NCBI RefSeq assembly: GCF_000023585.1
Contig: NC_012914.1
Span: 5,959,501 to 6,023,500 of the forward strand
DNA length: 64,000 bases
Direction: 5' to 3'
From: Paenibacillus sp. JDR-2
GTDB lineage: Bacteria > Bacillota > Bacilli > Paenibacillales > Paenibacillaceae
The position numbers were made by a program, and so were the translations under genes. Each line of letters starts with the position of its first letter. Within the stretch, counting starts at the first letter, position 1. This document shows positions 42,750 through 51,760 of the stretch, in pieces. Under the pieces are notes generated by a model. It searched no databases. It had not been told where the DNA came from and saw only the letters and a list, made by a program, of their open reading frames with translations.

Positions 42750-44074
42750 ACGTGTTCAGCTGCTTTCGTATAACGGTTAGCCGGAATCGGCAGACCCAGA
42801 TTGCCGCGCAGCGTATCCCCTTCGTACTCGGTGCGGAACAAGCCGCGCGCCTGCAGAATCGGAACCACATGCTCAATGAAATCCTCAAGGCCATGCGGCA
42901 CCGAAGAACCAACCATAAAGCCGTCGGCAGCGCCGGCTTCGAACCACTCCTGTACCCGGTCCGCAACCTGCTCCGGCGTTCCGATGAAGATAGGACGAGG
43001 AGTCGCAACCTGCAGAGCCACTTGACGGAGCGTCAGGCCCTTCTCCTTCGCATTGGCTTTGATTTTGTCCGTACCGCTTTGGAAGCTGTTGCGGCCGAGA
43101 TCTCCCAGTTCAGGGAACGGCGCGTCCAGATCGTATTGGGAGAAGTCATGATGCTCGAAGAAGCGTCCCATGTAGACGAGCGCATTTTCCGCCGATACAA
43201 GATCCACAACCTCCTGATATTTGCGCTCCGCTTCTTCCTCCGTGCTGCCGATAATCGGACCGATGCCCGGGAATACGAGAACGTTATCCGGGTTGCGACC
43301 GAATGCGGCCGCGCGGCGCTTCACGTCCTGATAGAACCAAACCGCATCCTCAACCGAATCATGGCCGGTGAAGATCGCATCCGCATGTTTAGCGGCATAG
43401 TCTTTGCCCACATCAGACGCTCCCGCCTGGAAAATAACCGGCTGGCCCTGCTTCGAGCGGGCAATGTTCAGAGGACCTTTAACGGAGAAGAACTCGCCTT
43501 CGTGATTAAGCGTATGCAGCTTGGCAGGGTCGAAGAAAACGCCGGACTCTTTGTCGCGGACAAACGCATCGTCTTCCCATGAATCCCACAGGCCGCGCGT
43601 AACATCCAGGTATTCCGTCGCGATCCGGTAACGCTTGTCATGGTCCGGATGCTCCTTCTTGCCGTAGTTCAGCGCGGAGCCTTCAAGCGGGGAAGTAACG
43701 ATATTCCAGCCTGCGCGGCCGCCGCTGATTACGTCAAGCGAACCGAACTGGCGCGCAACCGTAAACGGCTCGCTGTACGAAGTGGACAACGTGCCAACAA
43801 GACCGATATGCTTGCTGACTGCCGCCAGAGCGCTTAAGATCGTAATCGGCTCGAAGCGGTTCAGGAAATGCGGAATCGATTTTTCGTTAATATAAAGACC
43901 GTCAGCGATAAACGCCAGATCAAACCTGCCGGCTTCCGCTTTCTCGACCCATGATTTGTACAGCTCGAAATTGACGCTAGCATCGGACGGAACCTCCGGA
44001 TGTCTCCACAGCGAAGTGCTGCTGCCGACGCCATGAAGCATCGCGCCCAGCTTTAATTGTTTGCGTGCCGTCAT
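42746..44074 (-). CDS. NtaA/SnaA/DszA-class FMN-dependent monooxygenase (CmoJ/YtnJ-like), copy 1
   Basis: The 442-residue protein begins [11 protein letters not shown] and has the same blocks as its paralogue at 39928: [60 protein letters not shown] and [32 protein letters not shown] precedes the ATG, which overlaps the DinB-like stop as TAATG. The equivalent B. subtilis gene ytnJ/cmoJ lies in the ytmI operon and oxidises N-acetyl-S-alkylcysteines to release the thiol. The substrate here may differ. Confidence 0.88.
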   Translation of the reverse strand: MTARKQLKLGAMLHGVGSSTSLWRHPEVPSDASVNFELYKSWVEKAEAGRFDLAFIADGLYINEKSIPHFLNRFEPITILSALAAVSKHIGLVGTLSTSYSEPFTVARQFGSLDVISGGRAGWNIVTSPLEGSALNYGKKEHPDHDKRYRIATEYLDVTRGLWDSWEDDAFVRDKESGVFFDPAKLHTLNHEGEFFSVKGPLNIARSKQGQPVIFQAGASDVGKDYAAKHADAIFTGHDSVEDAVWFYQDVKRRAAAFGRNPDNVLVFPGIGPIIGSTEEEAERKYQEVVDLVSAENALVYMGRFFEHHDFSQYDLDAPFPELGDLGRNSFQSGTDKIKANAKEKGLTLRQVALQVATPRPIFIGTPEQVADRVQEWFEAGAADGFMVGSSVPHGLEDFIEHVVPILQARGLFRTEYEGDTLRGNLGLPIPANRYTKAAEHV

Positions 44075-44577
44075 TACGCATTTCCCCCTTTTGCTGTGGA
44101 TATCGTAACGGAAAGAGCGATGTAAGCGGCTTTGATCCGGTCAATCTGACCCAGATGATGCTGCACATGCTTCGTGAATCCTTGAATAATGTCGCGGACG
44201 CGGACCGTTTCCCCTTTGAAGTTGATGCCCGTCTTATCCAGATCCTGCTCGCTCAGCCGGCCAAACAGCAGACCGTTGTACTGCAGCAGCGCCCAGAATA
44301 CATTCAAAATGTCGGACGCGTTGCCGTCATTGGAATGCTGGCCCGACACCCACAGGTCCTGGTTGAAAGCGGGAAGCTGCGCCTTCGTATCCGCAAGAAT
44401 GTCGCGGATGCGGAAGGATACCACGATATTATGATCGGCCAAATGGGACAGCACCTCGGTAATGCTCCATTTCGCTTCGTTTTCTTTCCATTTCAGCTGT
44501 GCTTCTTCTACCCCTGCGATCGCCTGAGTCAATTGAAGATGCGTGTCCAAATAAGCTTGAATATCGATGGCACTCAT
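44074..44577 (-). CDS. DinB/YfiT-superfamily protein
   Basis: The 167-residue protein has the four-helix DinB fold with probable metal-binding histidines: [14 protein letters not shown] (His about 46 and 49) and [16 protein letters not shown] (His about 139-143). Members of this superfamily include bacillithiol S-transferases and mycothiol-dependent enzymes. It is translationally coupled on both sides: its start overlaps the M20 stop (ATGA) and its stop overlaps the monooxygenase start (TAATG). This placement in a sulfur-compound operon makes a thiol-transfer or thiol-release role attractive, but unproven. B. subtilis ytmI operons lack it. Confidence 0.75.
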   Translation of the reverse strand: MSAIDIQAYLDTHLQLTQAIAGVEEAQLKWKENEAKWSITEVLSHLADHNIVVSFRIRDILADTKAQLPAFNQDLWVSGQHSNDGNASDILNVFWALLQYNGLLFGRLSEQDLDKTGINFKGETVRVRDIIQGFTKHVQHHLGQIDRIKAAYIALSVTISTAKGGNA

Positions 44578-45761
44578 TGGAAGTCCTCCTTTAATTCGTG
44601 CGGTTCAGCCGCAAAATGTGATAATGCGCGAATAGCCGTACCGGCCAAGAAATCAGCCGCAACCGGAAGTGCTCGCTCATCGAGATCAAACGCCGGATGA
44701 TGCCATTCTTTGGGCCCGTCCGTCCCTACAAAGACGAACAGTCCCGGCACCAGCTGCTGGTAAGCCGCAAAATCTTCCCCGGCAAGGGAAGGTACCGGAC
44801 TAACCGGAAGCAGCTCCAACTGCACGGCTTCCTGCCATGCCAGCTCCGCCAGTCCTTCATCGTTATGAACCGGCGGCGGACCTTCCATCCAGCGGACTAC
44901 GGCGGTTGTATCGAAGGCAGCGGCAACGCCCGCTACCACCTGGTCGAACCGCTCGCGGACGCGGCGGCGGATATCCGGATCAAAGGTACGGATCGTACCG
45001 TCCAGCACAGCCTTCTCCGGAATCACATTCCACGCCGTACCGCTGTTCAGCTTCGTCACGCTGATCACCGCGCTGTCGAGCGCTCCTACATTACGGCTGA
45101 CAATCGACTGGAGCGCGGTAACGATATGCGCAGCCGTTAGTACCGGATCGTTGCCGGCTTCCGGTACGGCGGCATGCGAGCCGCGTCCCGCAACCTCAAC
45201 AACAAAGCCGTCGGCGGCAGCCATAAGCGGACCGCCTTTAATGCCGATCGTGCCAACCGGCAAATCCGGCTTGTTATGCAAGCCGAATATCGCCTGCACG
45301 CCTTCCAGCGCACCGCTGTCAATGACCTGCCGCGCGCCTTTCGCCTTCTCTTCGGCCGGCTGGAAGATCAGGCGGACCGTGCCTTTCAGCTCCCGCTCGC
45401 GATCCTTCAATAAATAAGCAGCTCCGATAAGGGCTGCCGTATGGAAATCATGGCCGCAGGCATGCATCTTGCCCGGAACAGCCGAAGCAAACGGAAGTCC
45501 CGTCTCTTCCTGAATCGGAAGGGCATCGATATCGGCGCGAAGCGCAATAACCGGTGTACCCGACCCGATCTCGGCGACAACGCCGGTCTTCAGCGGATAA
45601 TCCGCGATACGGATGCCGCCCGCTTCAAGCAAGCTCTTGATTCGGATTGTCGTTTCGAATTCCTCGTGGGACAGCTCCGGATTCCGGTGCAGCTCCCTGC
45701 GGATATCCGTCAACCGGCCTGCTAACGCAGCAGCGCTGCGGGTTGTTGTATCGTTACTCAT
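44574..45761 (-). CDS. M20-family amidohydrolase (SndA/HipO-like), copy 1
   Basis: The 395-residue metallo-amidohydrolase shows RRELHRNPELSHEEF (about residues 21-35), LRADIDALPIQEETGLPFAS, HACGHDFHTAALIGAA (about 100-115), FQPAEEKAKGA and SLAGEDFAAYQ. In B. subtilis SndA (YtnL) deacetylates N-acetyl-cysteine derivatives made by the ytmI pathway. GAGGTGG lies before the ATG. It follows the YtmO-like gene by 23 nt. Confidence 0.88.
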   Translation of the reverse strand: MSNDTTTRSAAALAGRLTDIRRELHRNPELSHEEFETTIRIKSLLEAGGIRIADYPLKTGVVAEIGSGTPVIALRADIDALPIQEETGLPFASAVPGKMHACGHDFHTAALIGAAYLLKDRERELKGTVRLIFQPAEEKAKGARQVIDSGALEGVQAIFGLHNKPDLPVGTIGIKGGPLMAAADGFVVEVAGRGSHAAVPEAGNDPVLTAAHIVTALQSIVSRNVGALDSAVISVTKLNSGTAWNVIPEKAVLDGTIRTFDPDIRRRVRERFDQVVAGVAAAFDTTAVVRWMEGPPPVHNDEGLAELAWQEAVQLELLPVSPVPSLAGEDFAAYQQLVPGLFVFVGTDGPKEWHHPAFDLDERALPVAADFLAGTAIRALSHFAAEPHELKEDFQ

Positions 45762-45784
45762 TCGTCCACCTCACCTTTCAAAGC

Positions 45785-46795
45785 TTAAGCCGTTACTTCG
45801 GCAAATGCCTCGCTAAGCAGCTCATACGAGCGGATCCGTTTCTCGAACGGTGAAATATTCGTTGTGATAATAAACTCGTCTACGCCGGTTGCTTCCTGCA
45901 GGGCAAGCAGCTTGCCGCGTACCGTTTCTTTGGAGCCTGCCGCAATAAGCGGCTCTTTCTCTTCAATCGTGTATTCCTCGCCGGATTGTTGACCGTAAGC
46001 CTCGGCTTGCTCTACCGTGCCAAGCGTAACCTTGCGGCCGCTGGCCAAATGCACCTTCACCAGCTTTTGCGGCGGAATCAGGCTTACCGCTTCCTCGTCC
46101 GTATCCGCTACGATGGCAGCCAATGCCAGAATCGCTTGCGGCGCGGCACCCAGCTCATAATTAAAGGCTTGCTTATATTTAAGAACCGAATCAACGGCAG
46201 CTTGCTCGTCTCCTCCGATGAAGAGGGAGAATACGTAAGGCAGACCAAGACTTGCAGCCAGCTCCGCGCTGTCCGCGGAAGCACCAAGTACGTGAAGCTC
46301 CGGCGCAACAGCGGGAATCGGCGTCGCCTTAATGCCTGCCAACGGTCCTTCTTCCTCCGTCCGTCCTTCTACGTATCCGCGGAGCTCGGCGATTTTGTCC
46401 GTGAGCGACAACGGGTTCACGATATTGCGCTGCAGCGCCTGCGTGCTGCGCGGAAGCCCGCCGGGAGCGCGGCCAACGCCAAGATCAACACGACCGGGTT
46501 CGAGGGATGCTAGAACATGGAAGTTCTCCGCTACTTTATAAGGGCTGTAGTGCTGCAGCATAATACCGCCGGAGCCAACCCGGATTTTATTGGTGCGGGC
46601 GAGCAGATAGGAGATAAGGACCTCCGGGGAAGAGCCCGCTACATGCTCGGAATCATGATGCTCCGACACCCAGAAGCGGCGGAAGCCAAGCTCCTCCGCT
46701 TTTTGCGCCAACGCAACCGTATGAGCGAATGCTTCGGCTGAAGTTTCGCCCGGGTAGACCGGGCTTTGATCCAAAATGCTTATTGTAATGGACAT
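45785..46795 (-). CDS. ytmO: YtmO-like LLM-class monooxygenase
   Basis: The 336-residue luciferase-like protein starts SITISILDQSPVYPGETSAEAF and has the class blocks FRRFWVSEHHDSEHVAGSSPEVL and RVGSGGIMLQHYSPYKVAENFHVLASLEPGRVDLGVGRAPGG (about residues 71-112, cited in part). It is placed exactly as ytmO/cmoO is in the B. subtilis ytmI-tcyJKLMN-ytmO operon. GGGGATT precedes the ATG. The exact substrate is unknown. Confidence 0.85.
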   Translation of the reverse strand: MSITISILDQSPVYPGETSAEAFAHTVALAQKAEELGFRRFWVSEHHDSEHVAGSSPEVLISYLLARTNKIRVGSGGIMLQHYSPYKVAENFHVLASLEPGRVDLGVGRAPGGLPRSTQALQRNIVNPLSLTDKIAELRGYVEGRTEEEGPLAGIKATPIPAVAPELHVLGASADSAELAASLGLPYVFSLFIGGDEQAAVDSVLKYKQAFNYELGAAPQAILALAAIVADTDEEAVSLIPPQKLVKVHLASGRKVTLGTVEQAEAYGQQSGEEYTIEEKEPLIAAGSKETVRGKLLALQEATGVDEFIITTNISPFEKRIRSYELLSEAFAEVTA

Positions 46796-46819
46796 GCCGT
46801 TTAATCCCCTTTCAGACTA

Positions 46820-47572
46820 CTAGATCGAATAGCTCGGCTCCGTTGAAAACCGCTTCAGGAACTGTTTGGTCCGCTCTTCCTGCGGATTCCCGAACAGCTC
46901 GGCCGGAGGGCCTTCCTCGACGACAACGCCGCCGTCCATAAACACCACATGATTCGCTACATCCTGGGCAAAGCCCATCTCGTGCGTCACGATAATCATC
47001 GTGATTCCTTCCTTCGCAATCCGGCGGATAACGCCCAGCACCTCGCCTACAAGCTCGGGGTCCAGCGCCGAGGTTGGCTCATCGAACAAGATCACCTCGG
47101 GCTCAAGCGCAAGCGCTCTTGCGATGCCGACGCGCTGCTGCTGACCGCCCGACAACTGGCTTGGATAAGCATCCAGCTTGGCGCCAAGACCTACCTTCTC
47201 GAGCAGCTCGATGCCGCGTTTGCGCGCTTCTTCCTTGCCGATCTTCTTCACCACGATCAGTCCCTCGATAACATTCTCGAGCGCCGTCTTATGGCTGAAC
47301 AGATTGTACTGCTGGAACACCATCGCCGAGCGCTGGCGCAGCGAATAAATGTCCTTTTTCCCCGCATGCTTCGCGTTAAGGGCGAAATCGCCGATCCGGA
47401 TCTCTCCTTCGTTTGGCTTCTCCAAATAATTGATGCAGCGCAGCAGCGTAGTTTTGCCGGAGCCGCTTGGTCCCAGAATGGCAACAACCTCGCCCTTATT
47501 AACGGTGAGATCAATCCCTTTCAGGACCTCTTGGCGTCCAAACGATTTGTGGATACCGCTAAGCTTAATCAT
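46820..47572 (-). CDS. tcyN: Amino-acid ABC importer ATPase (TcyN-like)
   Basis: The 250-residue ATPase has GPSGSGKTTLLRCINYLEKP (about residues 33-52), the Q-loop VFQQYNLFSHKTALENV, LSGGQQQRVGIARALALEP and ILFDEPTSALDPELVGEVL, then VTHEMGFA. It should energise uptake of cystine-like sulfur amino acids. ATG 47572 overlaps the stop of the permease gene (ATGA) and follows GGAGGGG. The longer frame to 47626 merely overlaps the permease. Confidence 0.92.
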   Translation of the reverse strand: MIKLSGIHKSFGRQEVLKGIDLTVNKGEVVAILGPSGSGKTTLLRCINYLEKPNEGEIRIGDFALNAKHAGKKDIYSLRQRSAMVFQQYNLFSHKTALENVIEGLIVVKKIGKEEARKRGIELLEKVGLGAKLDAYPSQLSGGQQQRVGIARALALEPEVILFDEPTSALDPELVGEVLGVIRRIAKEGITMIIVTHEMGFAQDVANHVVFMDGGVVVEEGPPAELFGNPQEERTKQFLKRFSTEPSYSI

Positions 47573-48279
47573 GCTACCCCTCCCTTGCTGTACACGCGGA
47601 TTCTTCTTTCGATAAGGCCGGTACAACGTTCAATCAGGATCGTTAATCCCCAGAATATTAAAGCTGCGGCTACGTACGATTCGAAGAACTTCCAGTTCGT
47701 AGAAGCCACAATCTGCGCTTTGGCGTTCAAATCGACAACCGATACGGTAAAAGCAAGCGTCGAGCCGTGCAGCATCCCGATAACCGAGTTGGACAGGTTC
47801 GGCAGGCTTGCTGCCAGCGCTTGAGGAAATACGATGCGGCGAAGCGCCTGCGGCGTTGTCATCCCAATCGACCGGGCGGCTTCCATCTGCCCGCGGTCCA
47901 CCGCCAATAGTCCTGAGCGGACCACCTCCGATAAATAAGCGCCTGCCGTAATCGAGAACGAAATGTAAGCAAAGCCGATCATCGGGATCTTGGCGGAATT
48001 CCATCCGAGATCGAACTGCGCCGACAATCCGTCAACAAGCATCGGCAATCCGAAATAAATGAGGAGCAGGTGCGTCAGCATCGGCGTACCGCGGATAAAG
48101 GTCACGTAACCGCTCGACAGCTGGGATAGTACCGGAATCCGGTAAATCCGGGCAAGCGCCGTTATTACGCCAATCACAAATCCGACGGACACGGATACGA
48201 GAGTAATAAGCAGCGTAGTTGGAACAGCCGACCATAGCTGCAGGAATGCGGTCCATATAAAGGACGGATCAAGCTTCAT
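47569..48279 (-). CDS. tcyM: Amino-acid ABC importer permease (TcyM-like)
   Basis: The 236-residue permease has the polar amino-acid HisM fold: SAVPTTLLITLVSVSVGFVIG, FIRGTPMLTHLLLIYFGLPM, and the ATPase-contact loop MEAARSIGMTTPQALRRIVFPQ (about residues 132-153, cited in part). GGAGGTG lies before the ATG, which overlaps the preceding permease gene by 11 nt. Confidence 0.9.
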   Translation of the reverse strand: MKLDPSFIWTAFLQLWSAVPTTLLITLVSVSVGFVIGVITALARIYRIPVLSQLSSGYVTFIRGTPMLTHLLLIYFGLPMLVDGLSAQFDLGWNSAKIPMIGFAYISFSITAGAYLSEVVRSGLLAVDRGQMEAARSIGMTTPQALRRIVFPQALAASLPNLSNSVIGMLHGSTLAFTVSVVDLNAKAQIVASTNWKFFESYVAAALIFWGLTILIERCTGLIERRIRVYSKGGVA

Positions 48280-49057
48280 AACGCGGCACCTCCTTTAACT
48301 CGCGGGTTAAGCCGCCCAAAGACAGGCGCTTGCGTTTTCTGCTAAAGAACCGGTTCTTTTCATTGCTATCCCGGCGCAGATGGCGGGACAAACGGCGCTC
48401 TGCGAGCAGCATAAGACGTTCCAATACGATACTCATAACGAGATAAATAAGGGCTAACGCAATATAAGTTTCGATAAAATGCTGGGACAGCGAGCCCAGC
48501 GTCTGGGCTTTGCCCGTCATCTCCATAACGCCCAGCGTAAAAGCAAGCGAAGTATCCTTAAGCATCGCAATGACAAGATTGGTGAATACCGGAACGGCAA
48601 TCCCTACCGCCTGCGGCAGCACGATCCGGGTAAAAGCCTGATACCCGGTCATGCCTACGGCATAAGCCGCTTCCACCTGCCCCCGGTTAACCGCAAGCAC
48701 GGCTGCCCGGATCGTCTCCGATACATAAGCACCTACGTTAAGGCCAAAGGTAAGAATTACGAAATAAAGGACGGGAAGCTTTGAGATGTCGATCGACACC
48801 AGCTTCAGAATTTCCGGAAGGCCGTAATAAAACAGGAACAGCTGAATGAGAACCGGCGTGCCCCGGAAGAAGGAAACGTACACCATCGATACATTCCGAA
48901 GCACCGGTACGTTGTATAGGCGGGGCAAAGCTACGAGAAAACCGACAAGCAGCCCCAGTCCGATAGCGCCTGCCACGATTAGCAGGGTAATATTCAGCGT
49001 ACTCAGCAGTTTGGGAATAAAATCGAACACGTAATTAATATCGAAGCCATACTCCAT
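48269..49057 (-). CDS. tcyL: Amino-acid ABC importer permease (TcyL-like)
   Basis: The 262-residue HisM-type permease has STLNITLLIVAGAIGLGLLVG, FFRGTPVLIQLFLFYYGLPE and the contact loop VEAAYAVGMTGYQAFTRIVLP. Unusually, about 40 residues of basic tail follow the last span (SRHLRRDSNEKNRFFSRKRKR). GAGGTGAG precedes the ATG at about 11 nt. The second permease follows with overlapping ends. Confidence 0.9.
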   Translation of the reverse strand: MEYGFDINYVFDFIPKLLSTLNITLLIVAGAIGLGLLVGFLVALPRLYNVPVLRNVSMVYVSFFRGTPVLIQLFLFYYGLPEILKLVSIDISKLPVLYFVILTFGLNVGAYVSETIRAAVLAVNRGQVEAAYAVGMTGYQAFTRIVLPQAVGIAVPVFTNLVIAMLKDTSLAFTLGVMEMTGKAQTLGSLSQHFIETYIALALIYLVMSIVLERLMLLAERRLSRHLRRDSNEKNRFFSRKRKRLSLGGLTRELKEVPRYEA

Positions 49058-49097
49058 CTTGCGGTCTCACCTCTCATTACTCATTCGCTTTCGCTTG

Positions 49098-49967
49098 CTA
49101 TTTCGCGCTGTCCGCCGTAAAGTCGCCGCCCAGCCATTCCGTGCTCAATTTGCCCAGCGTTCCGTCTGCTTTAAGCTCCTTCAGTGCCACGTCAATCGCA
49201 TCGGACAGCTCTTGTTCCGCCGGATCGTTCTTGCGGAGCACGAACAGGATGTCGGCTTCGGACAGGTTATCGCCCGTTGTCTTCAGCTTCGCTTGCGGAT
49301 CGATCAAGGACAATGTAAAGTCGGCTGCCAGCGTAGCGTCTACGCGGCCGGTCGTAATTTGGCTGACCGTATCGTTAGCTGCGCCGTTTTGGTATACGAT
49401 GTTGATTTTCTTGTCATGATCCTTGTTGTAGTTCTCCAGAATTTGCGCTTGCGCGCTAGTTGCGCCAACCAGCACCTTCTTGCCTGCCAGATCATCAAGG
49501 GAATGGATCGTGTTGTTGTCCTGCGGGACAACGATTTTATTTCTCCAGTGAGCGTAAGGCTCCGTATTAAAAAGATATTTCGCTTCGCGCTCCGGATTTT
49601 TCTCCATTTCATGGGCTACAAGATCAATCTTGTTCGTCTCCAGGCTCAGTAGCAAGTTCGAGAATTCCATCGTTTGAATATCGAATTCGTATTGCGGCAG
49701 TCGTTTGTCGATCTCTTTGATGAGCTCAACGTCAAAGCCCGTCAGCTTCCCGTTCTCGTCGATAAAGCATACCTGCGGGAATCCGGTGCCCGTACCGATG
49801 ACTACCTTCTTCACTTCACCGCCGGCATTGCCTGACGCGGATACGTTAGCAGCTGCTTTATTGCCGTTTTGCGCTTGCGTATTATCCGATTTATTGTTTG
49901 AGCCGCAGCCTGCCGCCACCAGAATCAACGACAATGCAGCTGTAACGACTAGTGCTTTTTTCTTCAT
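49098..49967 (-). CDS. Cystine-type solute-binding lipoprotein (TcyJ/TcyK-like)
   Basis: The 289-residue precursor begins MKKKALVVTAALSLILVAAGC, a lipoprotein signal with the modified cysteine near residue 21, then a Ser/Asn linker. The class III binding domain follows: FCFID-like QVCFIDENGKLTGFDVELIKEI (cited in part), MEFSNLLLSLETNKIDLV and ADFTLSLIDP. B. subtilis has two such proteins (TcyJ, TcyK) here but this operon has one. ATG 49967 follows GGGGGTAC. The longer frame upstream overlaps the GNAT gene and was rejected. Confidence 0.9.
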   Translation of the reverse strand: MKKKALVVTAALSLILVAAGCGSNNKSDNTQAQNGNKAAANVSASGNAGGEVKKVVIGTGTGFPQVCFIDENGKLTGFDVELIKEIDKRLPQYEFDIQTMEFSNLLLSLETNKIDLVAHEMEKNPEREAKYLFNTEPYAHWRNKIVVPQDNNTIHSLDDLAGKKVLVGATSAQAQILENYNKDHDKKINIVYQNGAANDTVSQITTGRVDATLAADFTLSLIDPQAKLKTTGDNLSEADILFVLRKNDPAEQELSDAIDVALKELKADGTLGKLSTEWLGGDFTADSAK

Positions 49968-49990
49968 TTTAAGTACCCCCGTCTTTTTCA

Positions 49991-50524
49991 TTAATTTGCC
50001 GCAGCTTGTTCTTCGCTTGCTTTCTCGAACAGCTCCGGATTCACAATCTTGCGGAGCAGATGCATCGTTCCGTCCCCGTTGCCGGAGTCGAAGGAGCGGA
50101 TGCTTTCGTAACCTCTGCGCTGGTACATTGGCAGAAGCCATGGATGCTTCTCGGCCGTTCCAAGCGTTACGGCATGCGCCCCTTCCTTGCCCTTAATAAT
50201 CGTATTCTCGACCCAGGTCAGCAGCTTGTCGCCGTACCCTTTGCCTTGCTCGCCGGGATGGACCGCGAACCATTTGATAAACGGCAGGTCCGTAATGGCC
50301 TTCACTTCATCGTTTCTCGACAAGGTTATGGTTGCAACGATAACGCCGCCTACTTCCAGCACGTAACACTCATTCTGTATAATGTTGTCCCGTATCTGAT
50401 CCAGACCGGCATTCGCCGCTGGCCAATTCAGCTTCAGCTCCCGAATGAGCGAATAGGCTTCATACGTCACTTCACGCAGACGCTCCGCATCTTGGGTTCC
50501 CGCTTGCCTAAACAATTCACTCAT
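49991..50524 (-). CDS. ytmI: GNAT N-acetyltransferase (YtmI/SnaA-like)
   Basis: The 177-residue acetyltransferase has the acetyl-CoA loop WFAVHPGEQGKGYGDKLLTWV (cited in part; about residues 88-108) and LGTAEKHPWLLPMYQRRGYE. In B. subtilis YtmI (SnaA) N-acetylates S-alkylcysteines before oxidative cleavage, and it is the first gene of the tcyJKLMN operon, as here. AAGGGGTGG precedes the ATG. A LysR-type operator candidate lies 96 nt upstream. Confidence 0.85.
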   Translation of the reverse strand: MSELFRQAGTQDAERLREVTYEAYSLIRELKLNWPAANAGLDQIRDNIIQNECYVLEVGGVIVATITLSRNDEVKAITDLPFIKWFAVHPGEQGKGYGDKLLTWVENTIIKGKEGAHAVTLGTAEKHPWLLPMYQRRGYESIRSFDSGNGDGTMHLLRKIVNPELFEKASEEQAAAN

Positions 50525-50619
50525 AGTTCCACCCCTTAAATGTCTAATTAGATAATTCCTATAAACTTACTAAGAATTAAGTTGGTATAAATGTATCATC
50601 TATCCGCCTAACCGCGCTA

Positions 50620-50634
50620 ATAGACTTTCTCTAT
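50620..50634 (-). promoter_or_regulatory. LysR-type operator candidate upstream of the ytmI-like operon
   Basis: ATAGA-N5-TCTAT, a perfect 5-bp inverted repeat of LysR-box size, flanked by CGAT. The same arrangement occurs at 51571-51585 and in degenerate form at 41399-41420. Confidence 0.65.
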
Positions 50635-50660
50635 CGATCGATTGATTCTATTTGTCCGTG

Positions 50661-51545
50661 CTAAATGCTGTAAAAGCTCAAATTATCCTTAGGCAGCAGC
50701 GCCTGGATATACTCTTCGTTCTCTCCCGTCAGCGCAATCAGGTTCGTATGCAGGGAAATCCCCTTGGTCTCTTCAATCTCAATCGGGATGAGTCTGCCCT
50801 TGCTTACTTCTTCCCTTGCGCATAAGCCGGGAAGGAAGCAGATGCCGGCCTTTTGCAGCACAAGCTTCTTCGCCGTCTCGGAATTATCCGCATGGAAAAC
50901 GATGCGCGGAGGCTGCTCCAGATGCTCGAATACGCGGTGAAGACGCAGCCAGTCCAGCGAGCCGCATTCGAAGAAAACAAGCGGCTGATCACGGATCTCG
51001 TCGATGGATACCCTTCCTTCTTCCGCAAACGGATGGCCTTCATAGACATACAGCCGGATAGGATCTTCATAATAGGAGAACGACTGCAGGGACGGATGAA
51101 CAAGCTTCCGGACAAAAGCGATATCGATCTCCTTATCGAGCAGCTTTTTGACCAGGTCATCCGAAGGAGCCGTTGTTAATTTGAAAGTTAAACGCGGGAA
51201 TAAACGGGTCAGCCTCGGCAGTAAATCCGGAATCAGATAGTTCGAGACGGACACGGTGCTTCCAATCCGAAGCTCCTGCGGACGGGCTCCCTTCTCTTGC
51301 AGATGGAGACGGCCTTTCTGAATCGTCTGAAGAATTTGCTGGGCGTAAGGAAGGAACTGCTTGCCTTTCTCGGTCAGCATAATTTGCTTGCCAAGCCGGT
51401 CGAACAGGCGGCAGTCGAGTTCCCTCTCCAGTGTCTGTATGCGGGCGGTAACGGATGGCTGGGAGAGGAAGAGCACCTCCGCCGCTTTATTAAAGCTGCC
51501 GTAATGATTGACATACACAAAAGCTTCGATGTTCTCAATATTCAT
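50661..51545 (-). CDS. ytlI: LysR-family regulator (YtlI-like)
   Basis: The 294-residue LysR protein has the N-terminal helix-turn-helix VNHYGSFNKAAEVLFLSQPSVTARIQTLERELDCRLFDR (about residues 13-52, cited in part), then a substrate-binding-like domain (RIGSTVSVSNYLIPDLLPRL). Its position just upstream of the ytmI-like gene on the same strand matches the ytlI-ytmI gene order. YtlI activates the ytmI operon under sulfur limitation. An inverted repeat ATAGA-N5-TCTAT lies 26 nt before its own start and another before the operon, so it probably regulates both. GGAGGG precedes the ATG by 8 nt. Confidence 0.88.
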   Translation of the reverse strand: MNIENIEAFVYVNHYGSFNKAAEVLFLSQPSVTARIQTLERELDCRLFDRLGKQIMLTEKGKQFLPYAQQILQTIQKGRLHLQEKGARPQELRIGSTVSVSNYLIPDLLPRLTRLFPRLTFKLTTAPSDDLVKKLLDKEIDIAFVRKLVHPSLQSFSYYEDPIRLYVYEGHPFAEEGRVSIDEIRDQPLVFFECGSLDWLRLHRVFEHLEQPPRIVFHADNSETAKKLVLQKAGICFLPGLCAREEVSKGRLIPIEIEETKGISLHTNLIALTGENEEYIQALLPKDNLSFYSI

Positions 51546-51570
51546 GAATAATCCCTCCGCGACCTTATCG

Positions 51571-51585
51571 ATAGACCTTTTCTAT
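51571..51585 (-). promoter_or_regulatory. LysR-type operator candidate upstream of the ytlI-like gene
   Basis: ATAGA-CCTTT-TCTAT is a perfect inverted repeat with the same half-sites and 5-bp spacing as 50620-50634. Its closeness to the start suggests autoregulation. Confidence 0.6.
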
Positions 51586-51675
51586 ATGGGCGATAAAATT
51601 AAATTAGTTTTATCTTATAGGATTAATCGGATTTAGGGAATAGCGAGATTGTAAAAAACTTCAAAATGACGTCAA

Positions 51676-51706
51676 AAGGCGAATCGAATAGTCTTCGATC
51701 CGCCTT
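51676..51706 (-). terminator. Terminator after the fucosidase gene
   Basis: AAGGCGGATCGAA and TTCGATTCGCCTT (minus strand, one mismatch) form a 13-bp stem followed by TTTTG. It lies 55 nt after the fucosidase stop and shields the ytlI-like gene. Confidence 0.8.
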
Positions 51707-51760
51707 AAATTCTTATTCCTCTTCCTATATTCGTACCGAAGACCAATACGTTTTAACCGT

